The notes under the pieces: generated by a model
What the model saw: the letters and a program-made list of their open reading frames with translations, nothing else
What the model was told of the DNA's origin: nothing
Databases searched by the model: none
Assembly: GCF_025698545.1 (NCBI RefSeq)
Contig: NC_068575.1
Coordinates: forward strand, 60,459,980-60,523,979
From: Gossypium raimondii
Taxonomy: Eukaryota > Streptophyta > Magnoliopsida > Malvales > Malvaceae
DNA: 64,000 nucleotides
Reading direction: 5' to 3'
Program-made: the position numbers and the translations under genes
Shown: positions 35,684 to 48,599 of the stretch, piece by piece
Layout: each line of letters opens with the position of its first letter
Numbering within the stretch: the first letter of the stretch is position 1

Positions 35684-36861
35684 ACTAACATGAAATACCA
35701 CTCATCGTAGTTTGACATATACAGGCCTTTTTCCAGTGGGTGAGTTCATAAACCCTAAATAACTGCTACAGTTGATCAAGATTTTGTTCATGATTACTGA
35801 TTTTCACTAGGCTTTTTCCCAAGCTATCTGTGGTTAAATAAATTCTTTTTAGGGAAAATGCTAACCACTGCCTGTGTATTAAATGAAAAAAAGAATGGTA
35901 ACTCGTAAAATTATTATTGATTAAATAATCCTTAATGTCTATAGGCAAAAATGTTGGCTCATGAAGGTAGCATATGTTTCAACGGTGGTCTGGTTTTTGC
36001 TTTAAATTTTATGAAGACGCGAATTATTGATATGAAAACACGAAAAGTATTTAAATTTTATGAAATATTTAAAATGATTATGACAAAAATATATGTATTC
36101 AACATAAATAGACAAATTGTCGAGTGTAATTGACGCATTATTCTGTGCTAATTATACGGAGAAAAGTAGGATACAAAATAAGCTATAATACAGAGCATGT
36201 AAAATGAATATAAATCTATTTATATTATATATTAATTATTGAGTTGGTGTTTATGAATAGTTGCAATAAGCTTCTACTAAGTAAGGATGAAAGTTCGATC
36301 GAATCAAATGAAAAAGTTTTGAGTTAACAAAACCAATTTTATTATCCTAATGAAATAAATGAAATTTAAGTCTAATCGAATTGAGTAAAATTATTTGGGT
36401 TAAATTAAAAATTAAACATATTAAATTAAAATCTTGTTATAGTATAACTCATTCAATAATTTTGTTATAGTATAATTCATTGTATGTTCGAGCACATAAA
36501 TTTGAAGCCATAACTTTTTCAAAGTAAAATAAGGTACTTTAATATGATAAACTTGAATTATTATTAATTTATATAGGTCTTAAAATTATTGTTTTAGAAA
36601 ATTTTAAAATTTTAAATTTTTATATATTTTTAGAATTTATTTAAAAAATTTTAGTTTCTAAAAAATATAAAATATGGAATTTTTATGAATATTCTGAATT
36701 TTAAAAATTACTTTGAAAGTTTTTGTAATTTTTGTTAAGAGTGATCAATTTGTTTATTTTCAAAACTGACAAAGACTAAAATAGCATTTACACTAATCTG
36801 CTATTTGAATTTAAAATTATTTTTTTCGATTTTTTCGAATCGAATCAAGTTTTACTCATTT
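35684..36861. other. 3' region of the SCAPER-like gene and AT-rich spacer
   Basis: No further coding sequence is seen. The stretch is A/T-rich with short reading frames that resemble no family. Confidence 0.4.
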
Positions 36862-37200
36862 CTAATTATGATCAATTGCAACACACATTAGGCAAAAGTA
36901 GTAGGGCCTCCTAGAATAAAGCAAACCACTAGAATAGCGACCACACAAGTGACACCATTGCCGATCAAGCAAGGGCTTCAAGGTTGATGGCGTTTCGTTG
37001 AAACCAATGGTGCTGGTTCTGGATAATTCAGCACAGGTTTTGTGAAGGGAGAAATTGCACTTTGAATAATCATAAGATGGAGTTGAGATTGGGAGCATGC
37101 ACCCATCACAGGGCCTATCATTGTCCTCTTTCATCTTGTCTTCTAACACCAAATTGTCTTGGCTGAAATGTTGCACCCCTATGGTTTTCTCCACGTACAT
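36862..37200 (-). pseudogene. Orphan DC1 (Cys/His-rich C1) zinc-finger fragment
   Basis: An open frame of 112 codons contains one DC1 module. A His (HFSQDNLVL) is followed by CDGC, then KCNFSLHKTC in the expected C-x2-C...C-x4-H-x2-C spacing (about residues 11-56), and a second half-finger (CHLCGR, then FCLMC) before the stop. Plant DC1 proteins usually hold several to a dozen such modules in about 600 residues, so this is roughly one-sixth of a gene. No TATA box or additional exons are visible around it. It is most likely a duplicated fragment, though expression as a small protein cannot be excluded. Confidence 0.7.
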
Positions 37201-39767
37201 TCAAATTCAATCAATTAGACAATATGTGTGTAAACATGAAAGATAATCCTTAAAAATCATAAATAAAAAAGTTTAAAAAATTAAATAACTGATAAATTTC
37301 ATATTTTTGAAATGTTGGATATTATTTAAGATGATAAATAGGTGATGACTTGTCAACTATGAAATAAATTTATTTATAAATGAGTATAATTATGGTATGT
37401 ATTTTTTATTATGTTTAAATTTAAAATTTAATCTTTATAATTTAATTTAATATAACTTGGCTTCTCTCTTTTTATAATATTATTAATTAACTCAAATAGC
37501 TCTTAATTATTCTCGTATTGATGTGAATTTAAAAAAAAAATTCTAATCTATCGGGCTGACATGATTTTTATTATTATTATTGTGGAGTGTTTTTAATAGA
37601 TCAAGGCTGCAACATACTTTTATTACTTAAAAAAATGGGAGAGGAGAATGATTGACAGGGGCATCAACTTGAACTCTTGGTGCTTTAATGGACTCTAGGG
37701 GCATGGTCGTTGCTAATGAAGGAAAAAGATTGTATTAAACATTGATGTCATGTTATTTGTGTTCTTTTTTCAATAATTTTATGTCACATCAGTATTTTTA
37801 TATTGGATTTCAGTATTTTTATTTTGAAAAAAATTAAATACAAATTAAAATCTTGAAATTCAGAATAAAATTTTTGATGTGACATAAACTATTGAAAATG
37901 GATAATATCTCTGTTTCACGACCAATGAATGATGTATAAAAAAAGGATAATCTGAATAAGATATAATACAAATCATGACATGTAAAAGCAATGAAAATAA
38001 GATATGATACAAATTTAATACTGAATCTATCTATATTCTATAATAAGTTTTTTAGTTGGTGTTATTAATAATTTGGGTTTTAATTTCTTTGTAAAATTAT
38101 AAATAAAAATTAATTTTTTATAAAATAATAAATATTATTTTAAAAGTATCTATGTTTTTTATATTTTTGATAAATTTAAAAAGATACAAAGTAACAAATA
38201 TTAATTTGAAAGCATTTATTTTTTAAGAAAATAATATACAATTGACAAGATTCATGAGACTTAAACTCAAGCCATCATAACCTTTGTTATCTCATTATTA
38301 CTGGTTATAAATTTATTATCATTTCAACTAAAGTCACATTTGATTTTTTCACCTGTTGTGTAATAATCTAATATGATATAGAATGAGTAAAACAAATTAT
38401 ATTAATATGCTAAAATTGAAAGAAAAAATTTATGCGATAAAATAATTCTCTTAAATTTGAAGATTTTTCTTTAAAAAATAAGATATTCTTTTGAAAAATT
38501 AAAATATACAATGTTGTTTTGATTATTCCTTCTTTATAACGTTATTTTGGATAATGTGCATAATTTTCAATAGCTTTGATTAAAATAATTTTCATACATC
38601 CTCAATTTTTATTTAAAAATAATAAAAGTTCTTAATTCTATTTGTAAATTTCTTATTACAATGGGTATACAAGGCAACTTTGGTTTTCTTATCGATCCAA
38701 TTTTGAAGAAGGAAAAAAAAAAGACCATTTTCCATATTTTCAGGTGTCTGAGATTCTAAAAACAGAGCGATAAGTAAATGCATGTTTTATTAACAATTTA
38801 TTAGATTTAATATTTATTTTTAGCTTTAAAATCCCATTTAAAACAACCAGCTGGTTTCAACAGGATGAACCAATTACACATTGGAACCAGAGGTAACATT
38901 GGTTTAACTCCACCTTTGGATAGTTTCACTACATCATTTTCATTGCCGTTTAAACTTCATATTTAACAAAACTTGATCCAATTCAAAAAAATAATTTAAA
39001 TTTTGAGTTAATCAAATCGTATTATTCAAGTTTATTCAAATAAATAATTCGAATTTCAAGTCGAATTAAATTTTACAAATCGAATAACTCCAATAATTTA
39101 AATAATAAATTAATATAAATACCCTGTGATCCTTGTCAATTTTAAAATAAACAAATTAATCTCTCAATAAAAATTGCAAAATAATTTTTAAATTCAAGAT
39201 GTTTAAAAAGATAAAAGAATATATAAAAACCTAAAATTTTTAAAAGTTTCTAAAATAACAATTTTAAAACCTAAATAAGTTTATTAATTATTCATGTTTA
39301 TTATACTAAAATATCTTCTTCTTTTTTGCCTTGAAAATTGAGTATATATGATTTCAAATTTAAGTACTTTAACATGAGATTAGTTATACAATAATAAGAT
39401 TTTAATTTGACATGTTTAATTTTTTAATTTAACTCAAATAATTTCACTCTATTCGATTCAAATTTCATTTCACTTCACTCGATTCAATTAGAATCTGGAA
39501 CTTTTTTCACACGCTCACCCCTACCTCCCCTACCTCAAATAGCTTGGAGATGCAAAACAACTATTTTATAAAGAATCCATATAAAGGAAAACAAAAATGT
39601 TCCATGCCTTAAACAATAACTGAAAATTTCATGAAAAACCAACCAAACAAGACATAACATGTAAGTTAAGATTCTTTTAAGAAACAAAACAGAACTTCAT
39701 ATTGCTACCCTATGCAGCCAGGCAGGCTTTGGAAGGCGCAACTTACTAATGACTCGTATATCGGGAA
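37201..39767. other. AT-rich intergenic region
   Basis: No gene is supported. A MITE-like inverted-repeat element lies at 37769-37897. The rest is A/T-rich with phrases shared by degraded repeats (for example a 'tttaagtcgaatt...' block near 39000-39480). Confidence 0.45.
37769..37897. mobile_element. MITE-like short inverted-repeat element
   Basis: The left end (ttcaataattttatgtcaca, 37769 on) is almost the reverse complement of the right end (tgtgacataaactattgaa, ending about 37896). The interior of about 85 bases is A/T-rich with a second partial complementarity. The size (about 129 bases) and structure fit a small MITE; the target duplication is unclear. Confidence 0.65.
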
Positions 39768-41419
39768 CTATACGTCCAACCTCTCTGCATCTTCAAGTAC
39801 AAGGGTCTTTGCCGGCTTTCCCAACAGATCGGTATACTCTTGGAAAGGAGACCTTGTGAAACGAGTCTCTTTCCAGAAATCGGGAGTCAAGAAACCATAA
39901 GTTTTCAGAAGACACTCAAAGGTGGCCTGCAATTCCATTTGCAACGGCAACAAAATCAGATAAATGAAGAAGCTTCTCCACATAAATCATGCAGTAAATA
40001 TATAACTATCAAACTATGTTAAAAGGACTAGGGCCATTAGATGTGTTCAATACAGGTACATCCCCAACAGCAACAGATAATCACCGATACGAGTGCGTAT
40101 TTTTCATATGGGTATTTTCAATTTTTTATGCATTCTTCATACTTGAAATATCACATCCCTATATACATGTTTGAATATGTATCAAACAAATCAATAACTT
40201 AGATCACTCATGTAATCTAAAACAAATCAAGCATACAGTAATAACGGTTAAAGTACTTGGGAGGTCCCTATATTATAGGGATGGGACAAAATTAGTCCCC
40301 CTATTATTAAATGGATCAATTTAGTCCCTATATTGTTAAAAAGAATAAACTAACTCCAAATTGTAACTAAGTTAACATCTACAGTATAAAAATGTCTTGA
40401 AAACTTTTTCTTTTCAATTGCAATTCAATTCCATACAAGAGATTTTATTCACAGAACCATAGAAACTTTGAAAATATTAACTCTGATAAACAGTACATGT
40501 TAACTCTATTCCAATTTGACCTTATTTGATTCTTTTTAATAGTAGAGGGACTAATTTGGTCAGGTCCCTACAATAGAGAGACCTCTCAGGTAGATTCGCC
40601 CTATAATAACTCAATCAAAGAAACTAAACCAACAACCTCAAAGTTCAGGAACAGGATCTAAAACATTTAACAACCCATTTCCAAATGCATCTAAATAAAT
40701 CCATAAACAATATAAAATAACAACAAAGCTGAACTAATTTGAAGATTCTATATAGGAAAATTCAATACCTTGACAAAGTTACCAAGAGTCTTAGTGGATC
40801 CCCTGGAAGAAGTGAAAACATCTTCGATCCCTGCAAACTGAAGAACTTTCTTGGGGACCCTAGCAGCCACAATCCCCGCACCTCTCGGAGCAGGCACCAT
40901 CCTAACAGTAACGGATCCACATTTCCCGGTAACCTTACACGGCACCGTATGGGGTTTCCCGATCTTATTCCCCCAGTAACCTCTCCTCACCGGGATAACC
41001 GACAACTTCGCCAATATTATCGCCCCTCTTATAGCCGTCGCAACTTCTTTGCTGCACTTGACACCCAATCCGACGTGTCCGTTTCCGTCTCCGACGACGA
41101 CGAAGGCCTTGAAACGCGTGCGCTGGCCTGCACGTGTTTGTTTCTGGACGGGAGTGATCTTCATGACTTCGTCTTTCAAGGAAGGGCCGACGAGCTGGTC
41201 GATGATTTGGTACTCTTTGATAGGGAGAGAGTGAAGGTAAATTTGTTCGAGGGACGTGATTTTCCCGGATTTGACTAAACGGCCGAGTTTCGTGACGGGT
41301 ACCCATTTCTCCTCTTCGTCCTTGCGGCCACGGCGCCTGCCTCTTGGACCACGGTCACCCCTTCCTCCACCGAAGCCGCGCCTAAAAGCGCCACGCTCTC
41401 CGCCGCCTCTTTCTGCCAT
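39768..41419 (-). CDS. RPS2: 40S ribosomal protein S2 (uS5)
   Basis: Two exons, 41419-40769 and 39926-39768, joined in phase 0, give 269 residues. The first 35 residues are Gly/Arg-rich ([16 protein letters not shown]), as in all eukaryotic S2 proteins. The S5 double-stranded-RNA-binding fold follows ([20 protein letters not shown], about 80-100; then [17 protein letters not shown]). The S5 C-terminal domain comes next ([20 protein letters not shown]), and exon 2 supplies the end ([14 protein letters not shown], then RLDV). S2 lies at the mRNA entry side of the small subunit and acts in decoding accuracy. Two telo-boxes and a site II element lie just upstream. The 842-base intron contains a MITE and a family A repeat. 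Confidence 0.97.
40246..40603. mobile_element. MITE with about 60-base terminal inverted repeats in the RPS2 intron
   Basis: The left end (about 40246-40315) and the right end (about 40534-40603) are inverted copies of each other. Both contain a 'gaggtc(c/t)ct...tagggac' block and an 'aaattagtcccyctaytattaaa' block. The direct repeat taataac borders both sides (40239-40245 and 40604-40610). The interior has no reading frame. The arms show many mismatches, so it is not a recent insertion. Confidence 0.75.
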
Positions 41420-41489
41420 TTTTTGCTCTTTTTTTTTTGTAGGCTTTGAGGGATCAGATAGTGGGAGAGATGAAATGGGGCGGCTAAGT

Positions 41490-41548
41490 TTAGGGTTTTA
41501 AATGGGGTGAGTGTTAAAAAGGAAAATTAGGGTTTGGGGACATGGGCT
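41490..41548 (-). promoter_or_regulatory. Paired telo-boxes and site II element, RPS2 promoter
   Basis: Read on the minus strand, AAACCCTAA occurs at 41498-41490 and 41535-41527, and an AGCCCA (TGGGCT on plus) lies at 41548-41543, 70-130 bases upstream of the ATG. Telo-box plus site II is the classic layout of plant ribosomal-protein promoters. Confidence 0.75.
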
Positions 41549-42390
41549 ATGGTATATGGACTTTACTTGCCCGAAAATGTAAGCTTTTTCTTTTCCTAAA
41601 AAAATACAAAAAAAAAAGTTTGATTTAATCGTATTTATATTTCTATGGAAAATAAATAATTAATTTAGAATTCAAAATTTTAGTAATAAAAGTATTTCTG
41701 ACTCATTTTATAATTTAAAGATTATCATTAATGGATTTTCCATGTTAAATCATGTATTTATATCAATATTTGTATTTACTTTTCAAAAAATCAATATTTG
41801 TATTTTTATTAATTTTATTATTAAAATTTTAATTAAATTGAGTGGAGTTTGTTGGAATCAAACCTATAATTTTTCAAATTCAATTTAATTGTATAATTAA
41901 ATTTTAGGTGAGTCTAATTTTTATATAATTCTTAAATTATCATATCCATTTTCATAAATGTTATTAGAATGGATGGTTAAATAAAAAATCAATCGATTTT
42001 CTAATTTGAAGGAGCCAAAGGGTATTAAACCACTTTTTAAGCGAATTATCCACAATTACTTTTCAGAAACTTGATTTTTTGAGTGATTAATAAAATTTTG
42101 ACCAAATAAACTATTTTTAGCTCAATTGTTAAATAAATAAAAAACCAATGAACTAACATGAATCAAAATAATTAAAATTATTGGGTATTTGGAAGATCTT
42201 AAATTTTAATTTATTATATTTAACCCAAATACGAATCAAAATAATAAAAAAATTGATTAAATTCTTTCAACATAATGAATAGGAAAGTTTTGTTTACAAG
42301 AAGAATTACAACAATAAGAATACAATTTCTTGTGTATTTTAATTATTTGTATATATTTATGAGTTATTATTTGACATCCTACGACAATTA
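41549..42390. other. Intergenic spacer
   Basis: A/T-rich sequence between the RPS2 promoter and the 3' end of the receptor kinase gene. No feature is seen. Confidence 0.4.
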
Positions 42391-45300
42391 TCATGAGATG
42401 CCATAGTTGAAATCTGCTCGGTTGCTTGTGATTCTAATTAACATACCCAACACCTCTTTCATGTTCGGTCTATCTTGTGGAGCTTCGGCCGTGCATCGGA
42501 CCCCGATCCGAAGCAGCTCAAACATCTCCTCGGCACCAACCGACAGTCCTGATCCCAAAAGCATAACCGGTATCACAGCTCGACTTGATACATTTCGTCC
42601 CTTTCCCATAATACGTTTGCCCCATTCCACCAGGCATTCTTCACCTCCGTCCACAGCTCGTCGACCGGTTGCAAGTTCCATTGCTAATACTCCATAGCTG
42701 TACACATCACCTTTTGTCGTAGCTTGCCATGTCTGCCCGTATTCCGGTGCTACATAACCGACAGTTCCCGCCACCATTGTGCTGACATGGCTATCGCCAA
42801 TATCGACAATTCTCGCAAGACCGAAATCCGTGACTCTAGCCCTACCATCTTTATCTAACAGGACATTGCTAGCCTTAACATCTCGGTGAACAATGGCGGG
42901 GTAGCATTCATGATGTAAGAACACTAATGCTCGTGCAATATCAACCGCGATATCGATCCGTTTCCACCATGTTAATCGGATTCGGTCCGATATAATATCT
43001 TCCAAACTCCCACCTCCCATGTATTCATACACCAATATTTTCTCTAATCCATGAAGGCACCAACCATAGAGCGTTACAAGGTTAGGATGTGGCCAACCAA
43101 AGCCATTGCCACTGAGAACTTCCATTTCAGCCCTGAACTCCTTTTCACCTTCAATTCCTTCTCTTTGTAGCTTTTTTACTGCTACTTCTCTTCCATCCGG
43201 CAATACACCTCGGTACACTGTCCCGAACCCTCCTTTTCCGAGAATCCTATCGTCCGAAAAGTTACTTGTGGCCCTCAAAATATCAGCATGTGTAAAAGCT
43301 GTTTTGTCCAAACGGATGACCTTGATAGTATCCGATGATCCACTAGAGCTAGATGCTAGATCAGGTCGATACTTCGTATCTTGTAAGAGATATCTCTGGG
43401 GTTCGGATCGGGAATTCACCTGTCTGCAAACCAAAACCGATAGAACCACAAAAGCGAGAGCAGTTAGTGTGAGAGCTACTGCCACTATAAGCACAGCAAA
43501 TCTGGCTGATCTTTTTCGTGTACCATTATGGTTGGGTAAATGATCTGTTTTATTATCCATGAAATCTGGAACATCCAGTAGCGGATTTCCAAGGTACGAG
43601 TCTTTCTCGAACGTTCCGAATTGTGCGGTTGTTGGAACAACCCCAGAAATGTACCGATTGTACGAAATGTTGAACTTGGTGAGATCGGTCAGGTTGCTGA
43701 AACTTGTTGGAAATATGCCAGAAAAGTTATTGTATGACAAATCTAGATTCTGCAAGCATTTGATATTGCCAATCTCTGCTGGAATTAGTCCCGAAAACTG
43801 GTTTCGGGTTATATTCAGGACAACAAGTGGCAACTGACCAATCTGTGCAGGCAGTTCACCACTGAAGTCATTGAAACCCAAGTGCAGCATACTGAAATTC
43901 TGCATTGTACCGATATCCGAAGGGATCGAACCCGAAAACTGGTTACCGCTAAGTTGAAGATATCCCGAGATTTGAAGTGTCCTAACCGTTGAACCTGCAG
44001 TGCAAACTGGGAAAAGACCGTAGCCTTTAAGCAACCTGTCCCATATGCTCCTACAACTCTTCCTAGTGAGAATTGTATACACAAAACTGAAAGGTGGATA
44101 GTCTGCTGGTATCCACCTCATCATTGCCGAGCACTCTCCCGAACCAGCAATGATCGTGTCGTTGCGCAACCGATTCAACTCAAATGTTCGGGTAGCGCTT
44201 CTTCCAATCTTAGCCAACTCAGGAGGGATTCTTCCAGATAGTTGATTGTTAGCAAGATTTAGCCATAACAAGCTAGTGCAGTTCCCAATCTCTGAAGGAA
44301 TTTCGCCACTAAGAGAGTTGTTTGCAAGCATCAACCATAACAGAGAGTTCAGTTTCCCGAGCTCGGGTGGGATCGATCCCGAAAGCCGGTTGAAGGACAG
44401 GTCTAGAGTTTGTAACTGTGAGAAGTTTCCATATTCAGGTGGTATACTACCTGTAAACTGATTGTTGGACAGCATCAAGAAATTCAAGCTTGGCATTTGA
44501 CAAATTTCAACAGGCAATGAACCAGAGAATCGATTATTACTCAGGTCTAATCGAGAAATGTTCTGTAGCTTGAGAATACCGGACGTATCGATCCCTCCTG
44601 TGTATGCATTTCCATGTAACAACAGAAACTTCACCTGTTTGAATCTCCCAAAAATCTTTTGAATCTCCCCACCAAAACTGTGTTTGCTCACATCCAAGAA
44701 CTCCAAATTCGTTAAGTTCAGTAAAGATTCTGGTATCGAACTCGAAAACCTGTTGTCCCCTAAGAACAAGGCTTCAATACTGGAAATCGATCCCAATTCT
44801 GATGGAATTGGCCCTGTAAAGTTGTTTCCCCCTACATTCAAGATAACCAAATCCCTGCAGTTTGATATCTCGCCTGGAAGTTCACCATGAAACTTGTTTT
44901 CAGACAGGTCTAAATCGTGTAAACTACAATTGTCTGCAAACATCGAACCCGAAACCACCCCGGAAATAGAGTTCTCCGACACTGAAAATCCAACAAGCCT
45001 CGAAAATCCACTCCATAAACTACCAGAAAAATTGTTGGAACTCAAATCAAGATGCATCAAGTTCCAGCATTCATCAAAGCAGCTATCGATTTCACCAGTG
45101 AAATTGTTAGTTGAAAGGTTTGCAACAATCAGATTCTGGCAAATCCCTGGGAAACTAACTTTGATATCGCCATTAAACCTGTTCGTAGACAAATCAAGCT
45201 TTTCTAAACGATTCAACCCTTTAAACACTAGGTTTCCTCCAAGGATATTATGTGACAAGTTGAGGTACACAAGGCTTTTGCATCGGTTCAAATCGTCCGG

Positions 45301-45915
45301 TAAGGCTCCGCCGATGGTGTTGCTCGAGAGATCGAGGTGTTGAAGATTTGTTAAAGCTGAGAAATTATGGAAAATTTCCCCAGAAATGTTGTTTTCAGAC
45401 AAGTTTATACCAATGACTCTTTGTTGTCCAACAACAGACGATGAAGAACAAGAGATTCCTTGCCATTGACATGGTGAAATGGATTTATCAACATTCCATT
45501 CTGAATATATTCCTCGGTTTACTCGATTGTGTTCTTCAAGGAATGCTTTCAAATTCAACAGAGCTTCCTTGTCTGTTTCTAGTGAATCTCCATTGACAAC
45601 ATTAGCTGTAAATTAAAACCAGACACAGAAATCAATGTCTCAAACATGTTGTAGACATAAAATTTCAGTTTAAGTCAACAGAACAGAATCATCCTTGGAA
45701 AACACGAAATCATTTCAATGCATGCATGAGAAAATTCAGTATCAAAAAGCAAGTTTCAAACAACTGAACTGAACAAAGAATCCCCAATGGAGAATCCTAA
45801 ACTGATAAAACGAAGATTAAAATTACATACCTGAAATCATAAGGGAGAATATGAACAAAGTGAAACAACGCCATGAAATAGCTTGGTCTCCTGATATGAT
45901 GAACTTCTTCTTCAT
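42391..45915 (-). CDS. LRR receptor-like Ser/Thr kinase, At1g74360 (NILR1) type
   Basis: Two exons, 45915-45831 and 45605-42391, give 1099 residues, close to the roughly 1100 usual for this family. Exon 1 encodes a basic start and a hydrophobic signal peptide (CFTLFIFSLMISG). A CxWxGxxC-like cap (SPCQWQGISC) precedes about 20 LRRs of the xxLxLxxNxxxGxIP type. They are split by an island at about residues 490-580 (SGECSAMMRWIPADYPPFSF, two later Cys), as in BRI1-like receptors. A transmembrane helix lies at about 730-756. The kinase (about 809-1085) has GKGGFGTVYRG, VAVKKL, HRDVKASN (near 935) and DFGLARI (near 952), so it is a complete RD kinase. In Arabidopsis this protein is needed for immunity to nematodes; that role is inferred here. 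The single intron at the signal-peptide boundary is typical. Confidence 0.95.
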
Positions 45916-47150
45916 GTTTTTTTTTCCCAGCTATTTTTGTTTTCGAATAATGAGTTACTTAATCAATTAAGCACCCATCAGATGAGAACATTTGAAGAAA
46001 AAGATGAATGAAATTTAGAGTTAAATTAAACCCCAAAAAAATTAAATTAAAATGTAAGAGAAAAAGTTGTGAACGTTTTCTGAAAAAAAAGAAAAGAAAA
46101 GAAGAAAGTCAGTTTAAGAACACAACGCCTACACATAAAGACCAGAGACCAATACTTGGTAGACAAGTTTGCCAACAATATCTTCTTCAAATAATTCTTT
46201 TAAAAAACATTAAAAACTATATTAATTTCAAACATTGTGTAAATTGGTCTTACTCTTAATATAAAACAGTTATGTTTTGGGGGTAAAGTTATGATCCTGC
46301 TAATTCATCATTCATTTGTAAGACTAAACCATTTGGGAACTTAATTGATAATATAATATCATTATTTCTATTTCAACAGTCTCATCACGTGTTGATGAAG
46401 ATAAACAAAAGCAATATAGTATCAACTTCATAAAAATTATATTTTCAAAAATAGGTTTTATATAAACATAAAACAAGTATGAAGGTAAGCTCACTCGTCC
46501 TGCATGCATAATGCTTTGGGTAAGGCATTTTCGTAATTTAAATAATCTCGATTAAATTGAAATTAACATTTAATAATTAATTTATCTAAATTATTAATTT
46601 TTATGCAACCAAACCCAATTTTAATTCCACTAAGATACAAATGTATCAAATAATTCGAAAAAATCAAAAAGTTAACCGAAAAAACTAGGGAGTTGAAGCA
46701 GAGAGGTGGGGATGGCCGCCTATGTTGACTGGGGGTTCAAGTATAAGATGAAGGCATATATAATGGCAACCTTGAGTACGATTTCACATTTTTTTTTCTT
46801 CTAAATTTAGATTTGTATTTTTTTTTTCAACTTTAATTTTTTCATTTTGACTAAAACCATATATGTTCACGATGAAAATTGAAAAGGTATCACTCTTTTT
46901 GTTGGTTGGTTCTAAGAAAATCCTCCATAAAAACAAATGAACAAAGGATTAGAATTATATATTAAAACAACCCTAATTATTTCCTTAAATCTGATAATTT
47001 ATCTATTTACTGGTTAATTATTATTTTTCTTTGTTTGTCACAAAAATTTAATATTAAGTTTTCTAACAACCCATTTAAAAAAAAAAGTGGCTAACGAATT
47101 TGGTCCACTAAAAATATAAATTTGTTATGTTTTTTAAAGCAATTGTGATG
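45916..47150. other. Upstream region of the receptor kinase gene
   Basis: Promoter and leader of the minus-strand receptor kinase, then A/T-rich spacer. A W-box core (TTGACT) sits at 46725-46730, about 0.8 kb upstream of the ATG; one such motif is expected by chance at this length. No other gene is seen. Confidence 0.4.
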
Positions 47151-47154
47151 TGAG

Positions 47155-47695
47155 TAGAGTTGTCTATCTAACCCAACCCCAAAAATAGGTATAATTTTTA
47201 TCTAGATTCAGTACGGATAAAAATGTTAAACTTGTGTTTGGTCGTATTAATATTTTTATTTTTATATAAAAAATTTAAGAATATAATACACCAAATATAC
47301 TAAAAGATTAAAATAAATATTTTCTAACAAATTAAAAATAAATTAAAAATATTTATACTTAAATAACACTAAGATAAGTGCAACTTTACAAGAAAATATA
47401 TCGAAAATAGTAGCAAAATTAACAACAAAATAAGTATTGTACAATACCCAAACATTAACATTAAAATAGTAGCAATATAATAGTGAAATAATAGCAAAAT
47501 ATGAAAAAACAGTAGCAAAATAGCAAGTTTTTTTATTACAAATTTGGGTTGGGTCGAGCCAAAAAACTTACCAGAGGCCCGGCCTATTTTCTAAATGGTC
47601 CTTATTTTTTCGTAAGCCCATTTTTCGAGCTTATATTTCTATCCAAACCTTCTAATTTTTCAAGTGGACCCCGGTCCGATCCATTGACAACTCTA
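47155..47695. mobile_element. hAT-like remnant with 10-base terminal inverted repeats
   Basis: The ends are TAGAGTTGTC (47155-47164) and GACAACTCTA (47686-47695). The flanking 8-mers gatgtgag and aatgcggg match at five of eight positions, which fits a decayed 8-base hAT target duplication. Sub-terminal sequence has CCCAACCC on one side and a GGGTTGGGTCGAGCC block on the other, as seen in non-autonomous hAT families. No transposase is encoded. Confidence 0.6.
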
Positions 47696-48599
47696 AATGC
47701 GGGTAGCCTGTTTTATTTTCGTTGAAGGTTATAGTGGTGTCATTAGCTGTATTTTTTTTTTAGTTATTATCACATTTAGTTTTTTTTTTTAAGAATATTT
47801 TGAAGATTTCTGACATTATCGTCATAGTGTTCAAATTTTATTATCAACATAGTTTGATGGTGGCAAGACTATGATGCAATTCACAGTAGTTGATCACAAT
47901 AGTGCATCTATAATAGTCTACCATTACCAATATAGCAGTCATTGCCATCTATCTCTCTCCACCAAATTTTTCATGACGAACGCGACATGCCGTAATTTAA
48001 TTGAAGTATTTTATTTTCCTAAACCATTTTATTTATGATAGATATATGAATAAAAACAAATGGTTCTAAATTATGATTTCAAACTTAATTTTTTTCAATA
48101 TAATATTTTTTTCGTATTTGTAATTGATTTCCGTTACTTAATAAGATGTGTTGTTATTACAATTGATATCTTATTAATTTATAACTTGCGTTACCGTGTT
48201 GACTTTTAGAATTACTACAATTCAGGTAAAAAATCCTTGTCTAAATAAAAAGTAAATACGTGTCTTAGCCCTTCAATTACCGACCAGTCTTTAAAGCATG
48301 TTTCACATGTAATTTCCCATATACATTGTTATTCTCGTAGAAAAGATAAAAGTCAAAAGAAGAGATAGCAATTAAAATTAAGATGTAAAACTTTACGTGG
48401 TTGGATGAATTATATTTTAACAATCTTTTATCCATTAAAATGCAAGTCAAAAGAAGAAATGGCAATAAAACCCGGTCTCAAACTTCTGACAATCTTTTAT
48501 CAGGTTGAATTATTAATACAAATTACTTTACATCTATTACATACGTATGGTGTATACATATAGAAATCACAAATTTAGAAAATAAATTTCTGTTTAAAA

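Noticed and set aside
40739-41278. 179-codon plus-strand frame over RPS2
   Set aside because: Antisense of a strongly conserved ribosomal protein; no independent evidence.
43106-43543. 145-codon plus-strand frame across the receptor kinase
   Set aside because: Antisense shadow of the kinase domain; the minus-strand protein has all catalytic motifs.
46725-46730. W-box as evidence of defence regulation of the receptor kinase
   Set aside because: A single six-base motif 0.8 kb upstream is expected by chance.
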